64,000 bases of DNA from Blakeslea trispora (GCA_025331445.1 JAIWNE010000141.1:1-64000), one strand, 5' to 3'. Counted from the first letter of the stretch, positions 46,829 through 60,647 are shown. The notes: a model not told the origin generated them from the sequence alone. A program made the numbers and translations.

Positions 46829-47671
46829 TTACTTGAGTTTTTCACTGAAAGATGCATCTGCCTGTTCAAAAGCAGTCTTGCCTTCCGAATCAAGCAAAGT
46901 TGTATTGCATCCTTTAGAAATCAAAAACTGAGCTGCATCCAAATGTTCAGCAATACAAGCCAAGTGTAATGCCGTATCCTCATCATCTGTCTTCGAATTG
47001 ATATCTGCACCTGCTTCAATCAACAACTTTAAGACATCCGTATAGCCTCGATCAGCAGCAATATGCAAGGGTGATAAACCGTCCTGCTTTGTATTGATTG
47101 CTTCAGGATCAGATTTTATCACTTTTGATAACTTTTCCAGGTCACAAAGTCGGGTATATCCAAAAACATCCTGAGATTCCCTAATAAATCACTACCTGTC
47201 TTAGTTTCCGTACTTCATCCGGCTTCTTTTGACTTACTCTTCCTCCTTTTCTATAGCCATAGAGCTAACAGCCACATTACTGATACCTTCTGCCTCTTTC
47301 AGTTCTTGGAGAGAAGGAATATATTCATATTCGCCCTGACGCGACCAACCTACTTTAAGGTCTTCAACACTGTCAATGTATTGATTACGAGCCTCTCGGA
47401 AATTAAGACCCTTGAAACCTTGCCATGCGTCATATTTAGCGCGTGCCACAAAGTCAAACAATCCAGGCTTGTCAATATTGCAATCTCCTACGGTAGCTTG
47501 TTTAAACAGACCATAAAACTAGAAAGATGGTGAGCAACTGATCGATCTGGTTCATCTCGACATTACATGCAATTTCTTGTCGTTGGGCAAAGGGATCGCA
47601 TGCTGATTCATGTAAGTAAAAGCCTGCTCGAACCATTTGTCTTCTTGACACATTTCAAAGTCGTCTTCCAT
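46829..47671 (-). CDS. ACBD6: Acyl-CoA-binding and ankyrin-repeat protein (ACBD6-like)
   Basis: Exons 47671-47567, 47518-47238 and 47180-46829 give 245 residues. The N-terminal acyl-CoA-binding domain has FYGLFKQATVGDCN, ARAKYDAWQGFKGLNFREA and the family Lys and Tyr residues. The C-terminus has ankyrin repeats: DGLSPLHIAADRGYTDVLKL, LIEAGADINSK, DTALHLACIAEH. This order is that of ACBD6, a cytosolic acyl-CoA carrier that supports lipid remodelling and protein N-myristoylation. The exon 3 acceptor at 47181 is the one that stays open (EESQDVFGYTRLCDLEKLSK). It is divergent from the ATP-pyrophosphatase gene, with only 68 bases between the start codons. Confidence 0.9.
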
Positions 47672-47739
47672 CTTGTCTATTTTACTCTAAAATACTAAAG
47701 AAAAAGAAAAAGAGAAAGATTTCTTTGTCTTCTTAAATT

Positions 47740-48447
47740 ATGACGCGGACCACAGCAGCTGTTTCCTTTACAGGAGGTAAAGACTGTACACTCGCTTTAC
47801 ATAAAATAAAGCAAAGAAACATTCAGGTGGCTGTCTTGGTCACCTTCAGTCCTCCATCCACAGATCCCAAGTCCTTTAAAGCCCATTCGCTCGAGATCAT
47901 TCAGCAACAAGCTAAAGCACTGGATATTGAACATACAGTTTGTGTCATCGATGGTCCTGATTATTTGATCAGCTATCAGAATCAAATTCGACAACTGGCA
48001 GCTCGTTATGGTATTGATGCTTTAGTCACAGGTGATATTTTGCCTGTATGTTCTGATTTTATGGAACGAGCTGTTCAAGGCACAGGCGTTTCTCTTGTGC
48101 GACCTCTTTGGCAACAATCGCAGCTATCTTTACTGAACGAGATGTGGGCATCCGGATTTCAAATGTTGACGACTTGTGTCAATACAACCAAGATATCTAC
48201 AGATGTTTTGACAAGCGTAGAACATGTATTTGGGGTAGGGAAGCTTCTAACAAAAGAAGGTATGGATGCAGTAAGTACCAGTACTTGCTCATCCATCAGT
48301 CCAACGGGAGAATATGGTGAGCTTCATACTATGGTACTCGATTGCCCTCTCTTTAAGTCAAATAGACTTGAAATAGATCATGAAAAATTGGTTGAAGGAG
48401 ATTTTGTTTATTTGAAAATTAATCAAATAAGGCTTATTGCCAAATAA
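47740..48447 (+). CDS. ATP-pyrophosphatase of the Dph6-related family
   Basis: Intronless gene of 235 residues. The N-terminal PP-loop is FTGGKDCTLALHKI (Cys where many have Ser), followed by VLVTFSPPS, LVTGDILP and LVRPLWQQ. The C-terminal signature is PTGEYGELHTMVLDCPLF, corresponding to the GENGEFHT box of the family. Diphthine-ammonia ligase (Dph6) catalyses the last step of diphthamide synthesis on elongation factor 2. However, the short single-domain form seen here resembles bacterial and archaeal Dph6-related proteins more than the long eukaryotic Dph6 with its extra RidA-like domains. Exact substrate is therefore uncertain. Confidence 0.8.
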   Translation: MTRTTAAVSFTGGKDCTLALHKIKQRNIQVAVLVTFSPPSTDPKSFKAHSLEIIQQQAKALDIEHTVCVIDGPDYLISYQNQIRQLAARYGIDALVTGDILPVCSDFMERAVQGTGVSLVRPLWQQSQLSLLNEMWASGFQMLTTCVNTTKISTDVLTSVEHVFGVGKLLTKEGMDAVSTSTCSSISPTGEYGELHTMVLDCPLFKSNRLEIDHEKLVEGDFVYLKINQIRLIAK

Positions 48448-48474
48448 ATAAGTGGGTTATCAATCTATGTTGTA

Positions 48475-49091
48475 TTATTTCTCTTTGAGTGTTCTGGGAG
48501 GAAGTACGTTTGTTCTAAAGAATTGGTTTGGGTCACCAGCACCACCCCAGAGGATATTACCACGAGGAGTGTATTCACATGCATAAACGTTACCAGATAA
48601 GCTTGCACAGTAGTTGACAGCACAACCTACTTGAGTAGTTGCCTTCCAGACAACTTGAGTGAAATGGCCAGTGGCAGAGCTGAAGCCAGGATTGCTAAAG
48701 TTGTATAGTTTGATTTCATTGTACCAAGCATTCACAGTAGCATTCCAACCGGGAGTTCTGAGAGCAAGGTTTTCACCATAAGGGCCCTAATTTTTACAAA
48801 AAGAAGAAGTAAGCTTTCTGAACCATTCGATGGATGTCAACAGCATTTATTTGAACTTACTCCACTGTGGGCCCATTTACATTGGTTTACCCATTGTTGA
48901 GCAAAGTTTGCCAAAGTCGTATTCCAAGCCAAAGGTGGAGAAGAGTGTTTGAGACGTAACATGTTATGAGCATTCAAAATGGTTGTAATATCGGTGGGAG
49001 AGACAGCACGTTCAAGTGCATCTTCCATAGAAGCAGCTTGAGAGACGGCCAAGAAAGCGGCAGCCAATGTAACAATGGATGATTTAAACAT
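48475..49091 (-). CDS. Secreted CAP/PR-1 superfamily protein
   Basis: Exons 49091-48861 and 48786-48475 give 180 residues. A signal peptide (MFKSSIVTLAAAFLAVSQAA) leads to the CAP domain: ILNAHNMLRLKHSSPPLAWN, LANFAQQWVNQCKWAHSG, GPYGENLAL, the CAP1 box GHFTQVVWKATT and the CAP2 box VYACEYTPRGNI. The conserved His, Glu and Cys residues are present. Fungal CAP proteins of this kind (PRY/PR-1) are extracellular and can bind sterols or other lipids. Whether this one does is inference. Its stop codon is 27 bases from the convergent ATP-pyrophosphatase stop. Confidence 0.93.
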
Positions 49092-50916
49092 AAAAGTGGT
49101 ATTGATCTATGTGGTTTAGGACGTTTTGTGTCTTGTCTTTTTATATGAAGGAAATAAAAAAAAATCAACTAAGGTCTTGTCAAAAAAGAATCTTGTTTGT
49201 TGGACATCCTTAACAGTTCATTTATTAATCTATCAAGCATACAACTAATACAAATCAACAAGTTTTATAAAGGAAATGATGTTTGTTAATTTAAAGGTTA
49301 TCATCTTTCTATAAACGCAAGAAGTTCCATGCAGCAGAGGCAAGCACCTCTGAATCGCCTGGAAGAAGACATGGAGTTATAAAAATGACGTATTGACTGA
49401 CATGTGTCTGTTGATAGTAACATAGAAGAAAAGGTAGATGCTAGTTTATAAGGTAAGCAGAATATGCTTTGTTAGTACTGCATATTCTGTAAAGAAGAAA
49501 AAATAAGCTAATTATGTTTATCGGATTTTATTCAATTGGATGATTTTTGTTTTATCTGTTTATAAAGTTATTGGATTGAATGGACATGTAGAATATTCTG
49601 ACTAAAAAAATAAAGGGCCTTATTCTGTAAATCATCATGTTCTGGCAAAAACATCCATCTTCATCGGAAGAATATGTTTAGCACATATTGTCGTACATCG
49701 AAATCATCTTTAAAGATATACAATGTTTGATTCCTTTGGCTTCGCAAAGACCTACTTGTGCTACAAATCAGAGACTCTCAATTGTTGGTCTTTATTTGAG
49801 GAAAGCTTAAGCAAATAGCTAGCTTTGATGAAGGCTTCTTCTTTCCTAAGAGAAAAAGGCTGCATGAATTTTAGTGAATGAAATGTGTAATGTTACAAAA
49901 TCAAACAAATGTTAATAAAAGCAAAAGCTTATTATCCCTTCACTTCCTATATACTGCCCTTGAGTGTGTCATCTTTCTCAACATCGTTCTTCTTATTGTT
50001 ATCTCCCCAGTTTGTAAGAAAGCGCATTTTTTTTTCCCTCTTGGAGTGCCATCTACTTTCGAAAACGGGCTACAGGAAGAAGTACTGGTGCAAATCAAAG
50101 TAGCAATTGTGAGCGTTTATTCAACGGCCTAGTTGACAAAAAATGCGACAAATTGATATGGGAGATTTTGTCTCTTTTCGATTAAACCGAGACAAGATGC
50201 AACGAAAGAAACAAAGACGATTTGTTACATAAGCATTCATCTAATCAGTATGACTAAACAGATTCACCTCGTTCAATGTTTTAATCAAACCTTTAATAGC
50301 TAATGGAATCTTGGACAGAACCTTATAGACATCAACAGTACTAGAGTTTTACTCCAAATTGCTGAATAGCAGTGGTTTATAGCATATGTGTAGTGTTTGT
50401 GTAGCATTCATTTTTCGTTTTATTTCTTTGAAGTAAGGAAGCTCTTTCTAATTTCTTTCAATTGTTATATCGAAGTGAGCCCATTCTAAATGCCGCAAAA
50501 ATACCAAATGAGGCTCTCAATTACTTTTTTTTTCTTAACATACACTTGTGAAGAAGCTCAATGATTAGAGAAACCTTCAGTCACTCCATAACTGCATTAA
50601 GATAAGTACAAATGCTAACTTCTTTTTTTCTTTGGATAAACCACCAGTCAAAGATCATGTGATACTTATTGTCTGTGCTGAACAAATTAGCGGAAACAGT
50701 GTAATGATTAGCCTAACTTGCAAGACAAAAGCGTATGATGTATTGGGCATCCGATCTCTCCTTCTTTGAAGAAAATGATGACATTGACTTACAATCCCCT
50801 TATGCACATGCAAAAAAACTCAATTGGCGCTAAGAAGTATACATAGAGAGATAGGTGACAGAATAGCTTTTTTGTTCTTGTTCAATAGAATAAATAGTTA
50901 CATGCCATGTTTATTT
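49092..50916. other. 1.8 kb intergenic region
   Basis: AT-rich DNA upstream of the CAP gene and 3' of AIM41. Several short frames (for example 49878-50132) have no recognisable motif. No gene is supported. Confidence 0.45.
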
Positions 50917-51524
50917 CTAGTTCAGTAGCTTCTTCAAAGTATCAGATACAACTTTGCGGTCAGCGGAAAGAGGATCACGCTTCCAGACCTTCATAACCTT
51001 GCCCATATCTCTGGTGGTAGTAGCACCAATTTCACCAATAATTTCCTTCAATTCCTGTTCAATCTCTTCAGGTGTCATTTGATCAGGCATATAACTTTGC
51101 AAAACCACTAATTCCTCTTTCTCTTGGTTAGCTAACTCAGGTCTGCCACCTGCTTCGTACTGGCTGATGGAATCTTGACGACGCTTAATGGCCTTTTGAA
51201 GCACAGATTTTGCGGCATCATCTTCCGAAGTACCTTCTGTGAAACTAGCACTTTTGGTGTAATAAGACAAATCACTCAACAATCCCTTGACAACATTAAG
51301 ATCAGGCTGCTTCTTTGCTTTCATCAATGTTTTGCGATCTTCCTTAAGGCGTGTGACAAGTGACTCTGTTCTACCTTGTCAATTGACATTTCCGGAACCA
51401 ACAATGATAAAAACTTACCAGGAGCGACAGCACCGGCAGTATAATAACGTGTCATTGTGAATGCAATGGGACGGCGAGCAGCATTAGCAGCAGCAGTAAC
51501 GGAAAGACGCGCAAGTAAAGACAT
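50917..51524 (-). CDS. AIM41: Mitochondrial GatB/YqeY-domain protein AIM41
   Basis: Exons 51524-51419 and 51365-50917 give 184 residues. The N-terminus (MSLLARLSVTAAANAARRP) is Arg/Ala/Ser-rich without acidic residues, a good mitochondrial presequence. The YqeY domain follows: LVTRLKEDRKTLMKAKKQPD, LQKAIKRRQDSISQYEAGGR, LVVLQSYMPDQMTPEEIEQE and DMGKVMKVW. The domain is shared with the tRNA-binding tail of the GatB amidotransferase subunit; AIM41 itself has no firm molecular role. An in-frame ATG at 51569 would lengthen the presequence by 15 residues, and I cannot exclude it. Confidence 0.9.
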
Positions 51525-51694
51525 AATCAAAAATTGTATGCAAGAAGATGACAAAGAAGCAAAAAACAATTGGAAAATGCAAAATTATAATGTCATGATG
51601 ATTTTTCGGGGGGTTTTGTGACCTGTAAATGCAAGTCTGATATTCAAAAAAGAAGTCGCGTTCAGAGAAGATCATGACGTCTTTATTAGGCAAA

Positions 51695-53290
<1,596 letters not shown>

Positions 53291-54999
53291 ATTTGTTTGT
53301 TTTAAAAAAGCAAAAAAAAAAAAAAAAATACAAAAAAGAAAGAGAGAATATACTTTCTGGAGTTCTAATCTTCGAATCTCTTTTTTTTCTGTGGTGCAGT
53401 CAGAGTTTGGAATTTTCTAAATGAGTTTAAAATAACCTTCAAGATTTGAAACTGACCTGAAGAGCATGAAACTCAAAGCAGTAGCAGCCCTCTCTTGTTT
53501 TATGAATAGAAAAGAAACAAGCTATCCTAAAGATACAAGCACAGTTTCTACCTTCAATAGATTCGTTTCTTTTTTATGGAAAGAACAAAAAACCAACTAA
53601 CACGATTTTATTTGAAACACGAGTAAAAGTGTGAAAAACAATTTTAAATCGAATGCCCTTAAATTGACTGAATATTACAATAAAGTTATATCATAAGCCT
53701 GTGCTGTATCATATACCTGCAAATACTATTACTGGAAGTAGAAAATACTAGCTTCAGGAGGCTTGATAGAGCTATGCAGACAGCATGAACATACTATTCT
53801 GTAATACTTGGCTGTTAGGTACTTGTCGAAAGAAGCTTGATAAACGTCCGAACTACTCGAGCACCCTTGATTGCACTTTTAAAAAAAAAGATGACAGATT
53901 AATTTGAAAGCTCATGAGACGGACAAAGGGTTATAGATCCACATCTATACTGTTGAATATCCTCTGAAAGTGATGAATCTACCCTTTACAGTTTTTCATT
54001 AAATGCAACGTTGTATTTGAAATTTGTCACTGAGAGCAATAAAGTTGTGCGAGACAAAGTCAGACTTTATCTTTTTGAGTGAAGCTATAAGAAGTATGGC
54101 TTCAATATAGTATATGTCACAATTGCAAAGCAGTTTTCTTTAGGAAAAAGAAAAGAAGAGTGAGCATGTTTGTTAATCTACCGTAACAGTATACATTTAA
54201 CATGTTAGAGAGATGCAAAGAGACTTCAGGTTTCTCCTTGAGTGAAATGCAAAGAAAACCCCACGCCCGAGCGATATTGTATGTATTTTATAAGGAAGGT
54301 ACTTATGGCTTCAGATGCTTCGCCTTGAAATGACCTGCAACATCATCCATTTTCTTCAAACTACCTAACAAAGTTTTTTTTTGAGATAAATAATGTTTCT
54401 GCATCCTACATAAACGACTAGCAGACTGTAAATAAGCTTATTATGCTATATGTTTGGCTCTGAGAGTATCAATCAATTAAACATACTCTCTGTAAGCGTG
54501 TCGGATCTGGTATTCAAACATCACTGAGAATTAAAGAGGAGTTTATTATCCTTTACAAAAAAGAAATAATGGAGAAACCATGTCGGCATAAAACAGTGTC
54601 TTTCATTTTGTTTATTTGCTATTGTCTTCTTCTTCGCTGATCCTTTATTTCCCACCCACTCACACATCTGCATACTATACTGATGAAACAGATAAAATGC
54701 GAATGCCTGTATCTGATTGGATGACTGTTTTTTAGCGTGCATTTGAAGTAAATAAAACGTAATGATAATTTTTCCCTCTTTTTTCTCTTTATCAAAGTCA
54801 TCTCAACTACATCTTGAAACTTTGTCACCCAGACAACCTCAAAGGCAAGTAACAAAATACTCTTCTTTAATAATGCTGTTATCTAACTTGCTTTATCGTT
54901 TATAGCCTAAAAATCTGCAATCTACGCAAGTCTATTATTGCACCAAGAGCAAAAAACGCTATCTACAAAAAAAGAAGAAAATACGCGTGCCTTTCCATC

Positions 55000-55037
55000 T
55001 ACAAAACTACAAAACTACAAAACTACAAAACTACAAA
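55000..55037 (+). repeat. 8-base tandem repeat (acaaaact)
   Basis: Four to five head-to-tail copies of acaaaact, in non-coding DNA. Confidence 0.85.
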
Positions 55038-55136
55038 TGCTTTCAAGCTCTATAAATGCTTTCAAACTCTCTAAAAATCCTTTTTACTCCTTCTCTCTGC
55101 TCTCTCTCTTCTTCTCTTGGTGCTTCTGCCTCTACT

Positions 55137-55620
55137 TCAAGCTTGATGGGGGGTAAGGACAAAGACTGATGCTGCCTTTTCTGATCCTATATAAAGTGGC
55201 TTACGACCGGAATCTAGTCCATTTTCGCGAACGACCTCTCGTTTTCTAGTATTGGGACTGAAGTCGGAATGACTGAGGGCAATTACGCCGCCTGATCTGT
55301 TAACACTATGAGCGTGTCCTGTAGGGATCTGGGCAGAGGAAGCGGGTACAGACATACTTGTACTATTCCTCGTTAGTTGACTGGTATGGGGTTTGCTAAG
55401 GATTTGGGATAGTGCGAACAGAACTGAGTCTTCTTTGGCTTATTCAAAAAAAATAAGTCAAGGAAGGCTTACCCTCTGCGTTCTTACCTTTGTTGCCTTG
55501 CTTTGTTGTTGGAGGTGACTCTATTACTAAACAACTCAAGACTTGCCTTTACTGATGCCTTGCTGGGTCCCTGCTTCTGTTCCTGTCTCTGTTTCGGCTT
55601 GCTTGTATCCCATTCTTCTG
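55137..55620 (-). pseudogene. Possible relic of a coding sequence, origin unknown
   Basis: Reading leftwards, one frame (about 55620-55490) gives a Lys/Gln-rich run EEWDTSKPKQRQEQKQGPSK and SLELFSNRVTSNNKARQQ before a stop. After a gap, another frame (55355-55137) gives MSVPASSAQIPTGHAHS, SGGVIALSHSDFSPNTRKRE and GRKPLYIGSEKAA. Base composition here is less AT-biased than its surroundings. I do not recognise the protein; a decayed retroelement ORF or lost gene is possible. Confidence 0.3.
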
Positions 55621-57883
55621 CTTGAATGACTAAATCAAGCGCTATGTCTTAATCAACTGCTACCTTGATATAATTTTGTTTACTTATCTTAACCAACTTG
55701 CACAAATCTCACTGTTTTGATCGTGCAAATTCCAAAAAAAAAAATTCTGCCATTTCCTGTTTGTTTTACATAAGACAACGTTGATCAGACAGTAATTTTT
55801 ATTTATACTATCATATTTGTTTACATCAATATAATTCGACTTGCTGTCTAATGTTAATCATCACATAGCTATCTCGTTCTTGTTTGTTCAAATCTATTTA
55901 GAAAGGGTCATCATGCCCAGTCTCAATAAAAAACTTTAAGTTATTTGAAATCCAGAGCATATATAATATGAACCGCAACTAGAGCCCTCCTTTTCCTCCC
56001 TTTCTAAAATTGACCTTCCTTCCCTCTTCTTTTTGCTTTTGTTTTAAAGCATACTCTCTTTTACTTTAGATTGTTAATTGCCATTGCAAGGTCAACAAGT
56101 ATAATATCACATTAGCTTATTGTTGTACTCAGACATTTTGATGATGGAACAAAGTTTACAGAATAACTGCGCAAATCAGAATGTTGACACCTTTCGCCAA
56201 AACAAACACTCTATCAGGCTTAAAGAATACAGGACTACAAAAAGCCAAAGCTATCAGAGATAAAGAGAGAGACATAAAGCATCATAGAATTGCTTTGTTT
56301 CTCAAGCTAAAGCTGTAATTAGAATGAGCATTTAAAACAAGAGCATTGAGCAAAGGATCAAAGTAATGGTTTCTAAGCAGGCTATGATACACGACCTCTC
56401 GTAATTGTTAGAACATTACCATCGGAAACAGTAGCTCATTTTTTTCGTGACAGTTTCAGTTATCTTGAGCTTTAGTATTAAGATTTTGAATGTGAGAAAG
56501 CTAATCTTTCAGTATTCAACTATTTGTTTTCTTAAATAGTATTGACTAAATGATTGAGGCAACACTGGGCATCTGCCTTAAATGCAACCCTGCTTATGTT
56601 TTTTGATTCAATTTATTTAAAATTTATACACCATGTTTATGGAGTAATATCGCATAATAGGCATGTACCCAGATCTTGAACTCAACATTTTAACAATGCC
56701 AAATGCTCATTTGATATTTGCTACTGCTGAATCAAAATTGTATTGCATTTTGCACCACCTAAGCCCCTTCATTGTGTGAAGGAATATGTTTGGAGGTTCA
56801 TCAGTATCATGCACTTGCTTGATGTCTCTTTTTTTTGGTTGTGACGTAGCGCTTCTACATGCTTATTGTATCACTTGTACAATAACAAGCTATATTTGAA
56901 CAAACAATGACCGTTTGTACGTTAATAAGGAGACAGGGAAAACAATCGCAATTAAAGGAAGTTGAATTGCCAAGTGTAAAGTACAGTAGATGCTTGAATT
57001 AAGAGGCTGTAATTTAAAAGCATACTCTATTCCAGAAGTTTTGTAAGTCACTACCCAGCATGAGCGCCACTGTGTTTCTATTTTTACTCTAACGAAAACT
57101 TAATGTAAGCTCAACAAAAAATAAAAACAAATAGCTCGAGGTTGCTGTCTGTGTTAGCAGTAAGATTCAACATGAAGCTTATTGTGATGGAGTATGTTGA
57201 ATTGTGCACTTTTCTCTAGGGATTTCTTCCTTATGATGTTTTAATGCTCATTGTGGAGGAGTGATACTATTTGTGGTGTACCTTTCAAAAAAGGAAAACG
57301 AAGCGCCACAGGCTGATGAGTAAAGGACATATGACACAAAAAGTTGTCGAAGCATACAGTACTGCACACTTCCATAACCATATTAAATCCTATAGAAATT
57401 TTGAGGCATAAATTAATCGCTACTTTAGCAAATCGAGATTCTAATTAGCAGCTTATTTCAACAGACATTACATTCTGACAAGCTCACAATGAAGGCAACA
57501 GATTAAAAGTTATTGTTTCTTTTTTAGAATTAAAAAATCTTATTGGCTGCAGCGTGTCACCTTGTCAACCCGTTGCTGTTCTACTATCTCCATAGAAATG
57601 ATAGAACAAAGGCTTTGTCTGTACAACCATGAATGAACATATGTCATTATATGGGGATAATTTAAATGCAAATTCGTTTGTAAAATTACCTTTCAGCGTT
57701 GAGTCTTTAGCTAAAAACAGCAAATAAAACTATGAAAGCTCAACTAATGAATGTGTTTAGAGATCAGACTAGCTTTATAATCAAGTCAGTAATCCTTAGA
57801 AATGAGTGGCTGAAGACGACATGGTGCTGAGTCAGGAGGTAGTGCTAGGCTGTTTTTGTCATAGGATAGCCCAGGAAGATTTG

Positions 57884-57891
57884 TATAAATA
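57884..57891 (+). promoter_or_regulatory. TATA box candidate of the M13 peptidase gene
   Basis: TATAAATA, 35 bases before the ATG at 57926. If used, the 5' UTR is very short and the start at 57926 would be the true one. Confidence 0.45.
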
Positions 57892-57925
57892 GGAGGCACT
57901 TCAAGTATACATTGGATTGTCCAAT

Positions 57926-60647
57926 ATGCCTCCTTTAAATATTTTTTCAAGAGCTCCTGTTCTCTCAAACAACGTTTGTAATACTACAGCCTGTATTGCT
58001 GCGAGTGAATACATCTTGGCTCATGTCAACCTGACAGTTGATCCTTGCACAGATTTCTATCAATATACATGTAAAACAATTTGAATACGCATTGAAAACT
58101 TTGTCCAACTCATTTGCTTTTCTACTTATACAGGTGGCAGTTGGGTCAATTCTCCTCCTGTCAAAGAAAATTATGAAAAGGGAATATGTAAGCACATGAA
58201 ACATTTAGGCTGAACAATTCAGATATTTAATACTCTCATACACACTTAGTGACAAGAGAATTTGATTTGTTTGATCTTGAAAACACCCAGAGACAAATGC
58301 AAATCTTGGAAGGGACATATGAAGATTTCAAACAAAATATCAAATCAAACACAACTGGATTTCACCTAGACACCCAAGCTGAGCTCGACAAATCCAACTT
58401 TGAGTTCTATCAAAGTTATTACAATGTTTGCAAAGATGTCAGTTTATACCAGAATAACAGATTTGCGCCCATATTTGAAGATATTGTGATGCTACAGAAG
58501 AATTTTACTACATCAATGCCAAGTGCAACTCAAATTTCCCATTTGATGGCTTTCTTAACTCTCCAAGATATAACTCTTACCCCCTTTCAGATATCAGTAT
58601 CTCTTTCTTACCAGGATCACAACAAGCGCGAGGTGTATCTTGCAAGTTCCAGAACTCTCAGAAGATATACCTACAATCGCGAAACCATTGTGTCTCGCCT
58701 TTTCCAAGTAGTAGGTCAGCCAGAAACAAACGATCCTGATACTCAAAAGGCGATTGAAGCAAGCCAACGCAGTGGTCTTGAATTATGGTCCAATAATACA
58801 ATTTCTGAAGCAGTTGATAACCACGAACGAATCGTTAGTTTTATAAGAGAGAACTACAACAGCACTGCAAGTGAGTTTGACTTTAGGTAATACATTCACA
58901 TCTCTTTTGCCAAAAAACAAATATTGATTTATTTTTTATAGTGTCGATGCTATCATGGATAAACCAACATTATCTTTTGATGCTGTTCAGAAAGCCTTGC
59001 CTAAGGTGGATATCTCTGCTCTTCTGATGGAACTTTCTGAAGGACTTGAAGCGAGTGCAATGCCAGAGCTTCATTTTCGAACATCTCTTACTTTTCTGGA
59101 GAATGTGAATACTCTGTTTTCTACTGAATCTGAAAAAGCCATCCAAGATTTCTTTATTGTACAATATATTGTTGAGAAATACACCCACCTTGCGCCTACT
59201 TTCTTATCTGAGCTCTCAAGTAATGCTACATCAGAACAGCGAAATGCCACCATTGCTTCAGTGCAGCAAGCATGTTCTGTAGATACTAATCAACATTTTG
59301 CTGCTGGGCTTAGCCGATACTTTGGATTAGAGACATTTGGTGATGATAGTGACAGACAAAAGACTCTGGAGTTTGTCGAGGTGTTTAGAGAATCATTGTT
59401 AGATCGTATCGCAAGCAATACCTGGTTGGATGAAGAGACCAAACAAGCTGCCATCAATAAGGTTAGCATGTGGTCACAAAACTTAATATTTTGCTGAATA
59501 CAATCAAGCTAATCTCATTTAATTATTAGATGAAGCAAGTAAAGGCAGATGTGGGATACAGAGTATCTGATCCAGATTGGCGAGACCCTACGTCAATGAA
59601 GGAATATTATGGCAACCGCACTATTGATACCCGAAGTTACTACCATGCTAAAAAGGATGCTTTGTATGATTATAACAAAAGAATGTGGAAGAATATCTCT
59701 GCCGAATATGAATACACAGTTTGGGATCTTATAAGCTCCTCTGGTACGCTTAATGCTGCATACATGAGAAACAGTAACTCGGTAAAAAGCCCCTAGTCAC
59801 GATTTGTTTCTTTCGAAACTAATTCCTTTCTGTAGATTGGTATTCTTTTGGGTATTTTGAGAAAGCCAATGTACAGCACTGACTTCCCCGAATACCTCAA
59901 CTTTGGTAACCTTGGTGCTATTATCAGTCATGAATTTGTGGTAAGTACATCTCAAATTACAGAGAAAGTCTTCTTTATATTGAACAAACCTAACTATCGC
60001 CAATCGCAACAACAGCATGGACTTGACAACGTCGGAAAGCGTCTCAATGGAACTGGGCATTTACATGATTGGTGGACACCACAAGCTACAAAAGAATATG
60101 AAGAAAGACAACAGTGCTTCATTGATGAATATTCAGCAGTCTCTATTACAGATGAGGAAGGCAATGATGTTTATATCGACGGTGAAGTAAGTAGCTCTTT
60201 ACTGATAATGTTAACGTGGCATTTACACCTTTATTTGGTTAGAATACATTGGGTGAAAACATTGCTGACATAGGCGGATTATCTACTGCAGTCGATGCCT
60301 ATAGAAAGTATATAAACAAGGAACGTCAAGGTCAACCTGAACCCTCTTTACCTTCACTAGAGCACTTGACTGCCGAACAAATGCTGTATGTTAGTTTTGG
60401 CTTGTTCCATTGTGAAAGTATCCCACCAAACCATGCAAATTACTATGTGAGTACAGGTTATCTTTTCTTTAGTTTTAAATTAGTTTTGCTAATTTGTTGT
60501 TTATCTCTTGCACAGGCGATTGACCCTCATGCACCCTTCTTTGCTCGTACAAACCCTGTTGTTCGAAACAATGAAGACTTTGCTGCTGCCTTCAATTGTC
60601 CAGCAGACTCGCCTATGAACAAAAAAGAAAAATGCCATCTGTGGTAG
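57926..60647 (+). CDS. M13 family zinc metallopeptidase (neprilysin-like)
   Basis: Exons 57926-58070, 58134-58187, 58250-58886, 58942-59461, 59530-59781, 59836-59940, 60016-60186, 60243-60446 and 60516-60647 give 739 residues. The M13 N-domain starts VCNTTACIAASEYIL and VDPCTDFYQYTCGGSWV, with family cysteines. Zinc ligands are in HEFVH (568-572; its last His is the first codon of the next exon) and GENIADIGG (Glu 633). The DWW motif (HLHDWWTPQAT) and C-terminal CHLW (CxxW) are present. Members cleave small peptides outside the cell. Unusually, only 17 residues precede the first Cys, and no signal or membrane anchor is visible, so either an upstream exon is missed or export is unconventional. 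Confidence 0.9.

Larger units (their letters stand above)
53291..57925. other. 4.6 kb gene-poor region
   Basis: The longest empty stretch in the window, between HOG1 and the M13 peptidase. It is AT-rich with only short frames. One segment on the minus strand (about 55620-55137) looks like broken coding DNA (listed separately). An 8-base tandem repeat lies at 55000-55037. No RNA gene was recognised. Confidence 0.5.

Noticed and set aside
49878..50132. An 84-codon frame with a hydrophobic stretch.
   Set aside because: No homology, AT-rich context, no exon support; chance is likely.
53291..57925. Search by eye for tRNA genes or other RNA genes in the large gene-poor region.
   Set aside because: No B-box-like GGTTCGAATCC pattern with a matching acceptor stem was found; a tRNAscan-SE run would settle it.
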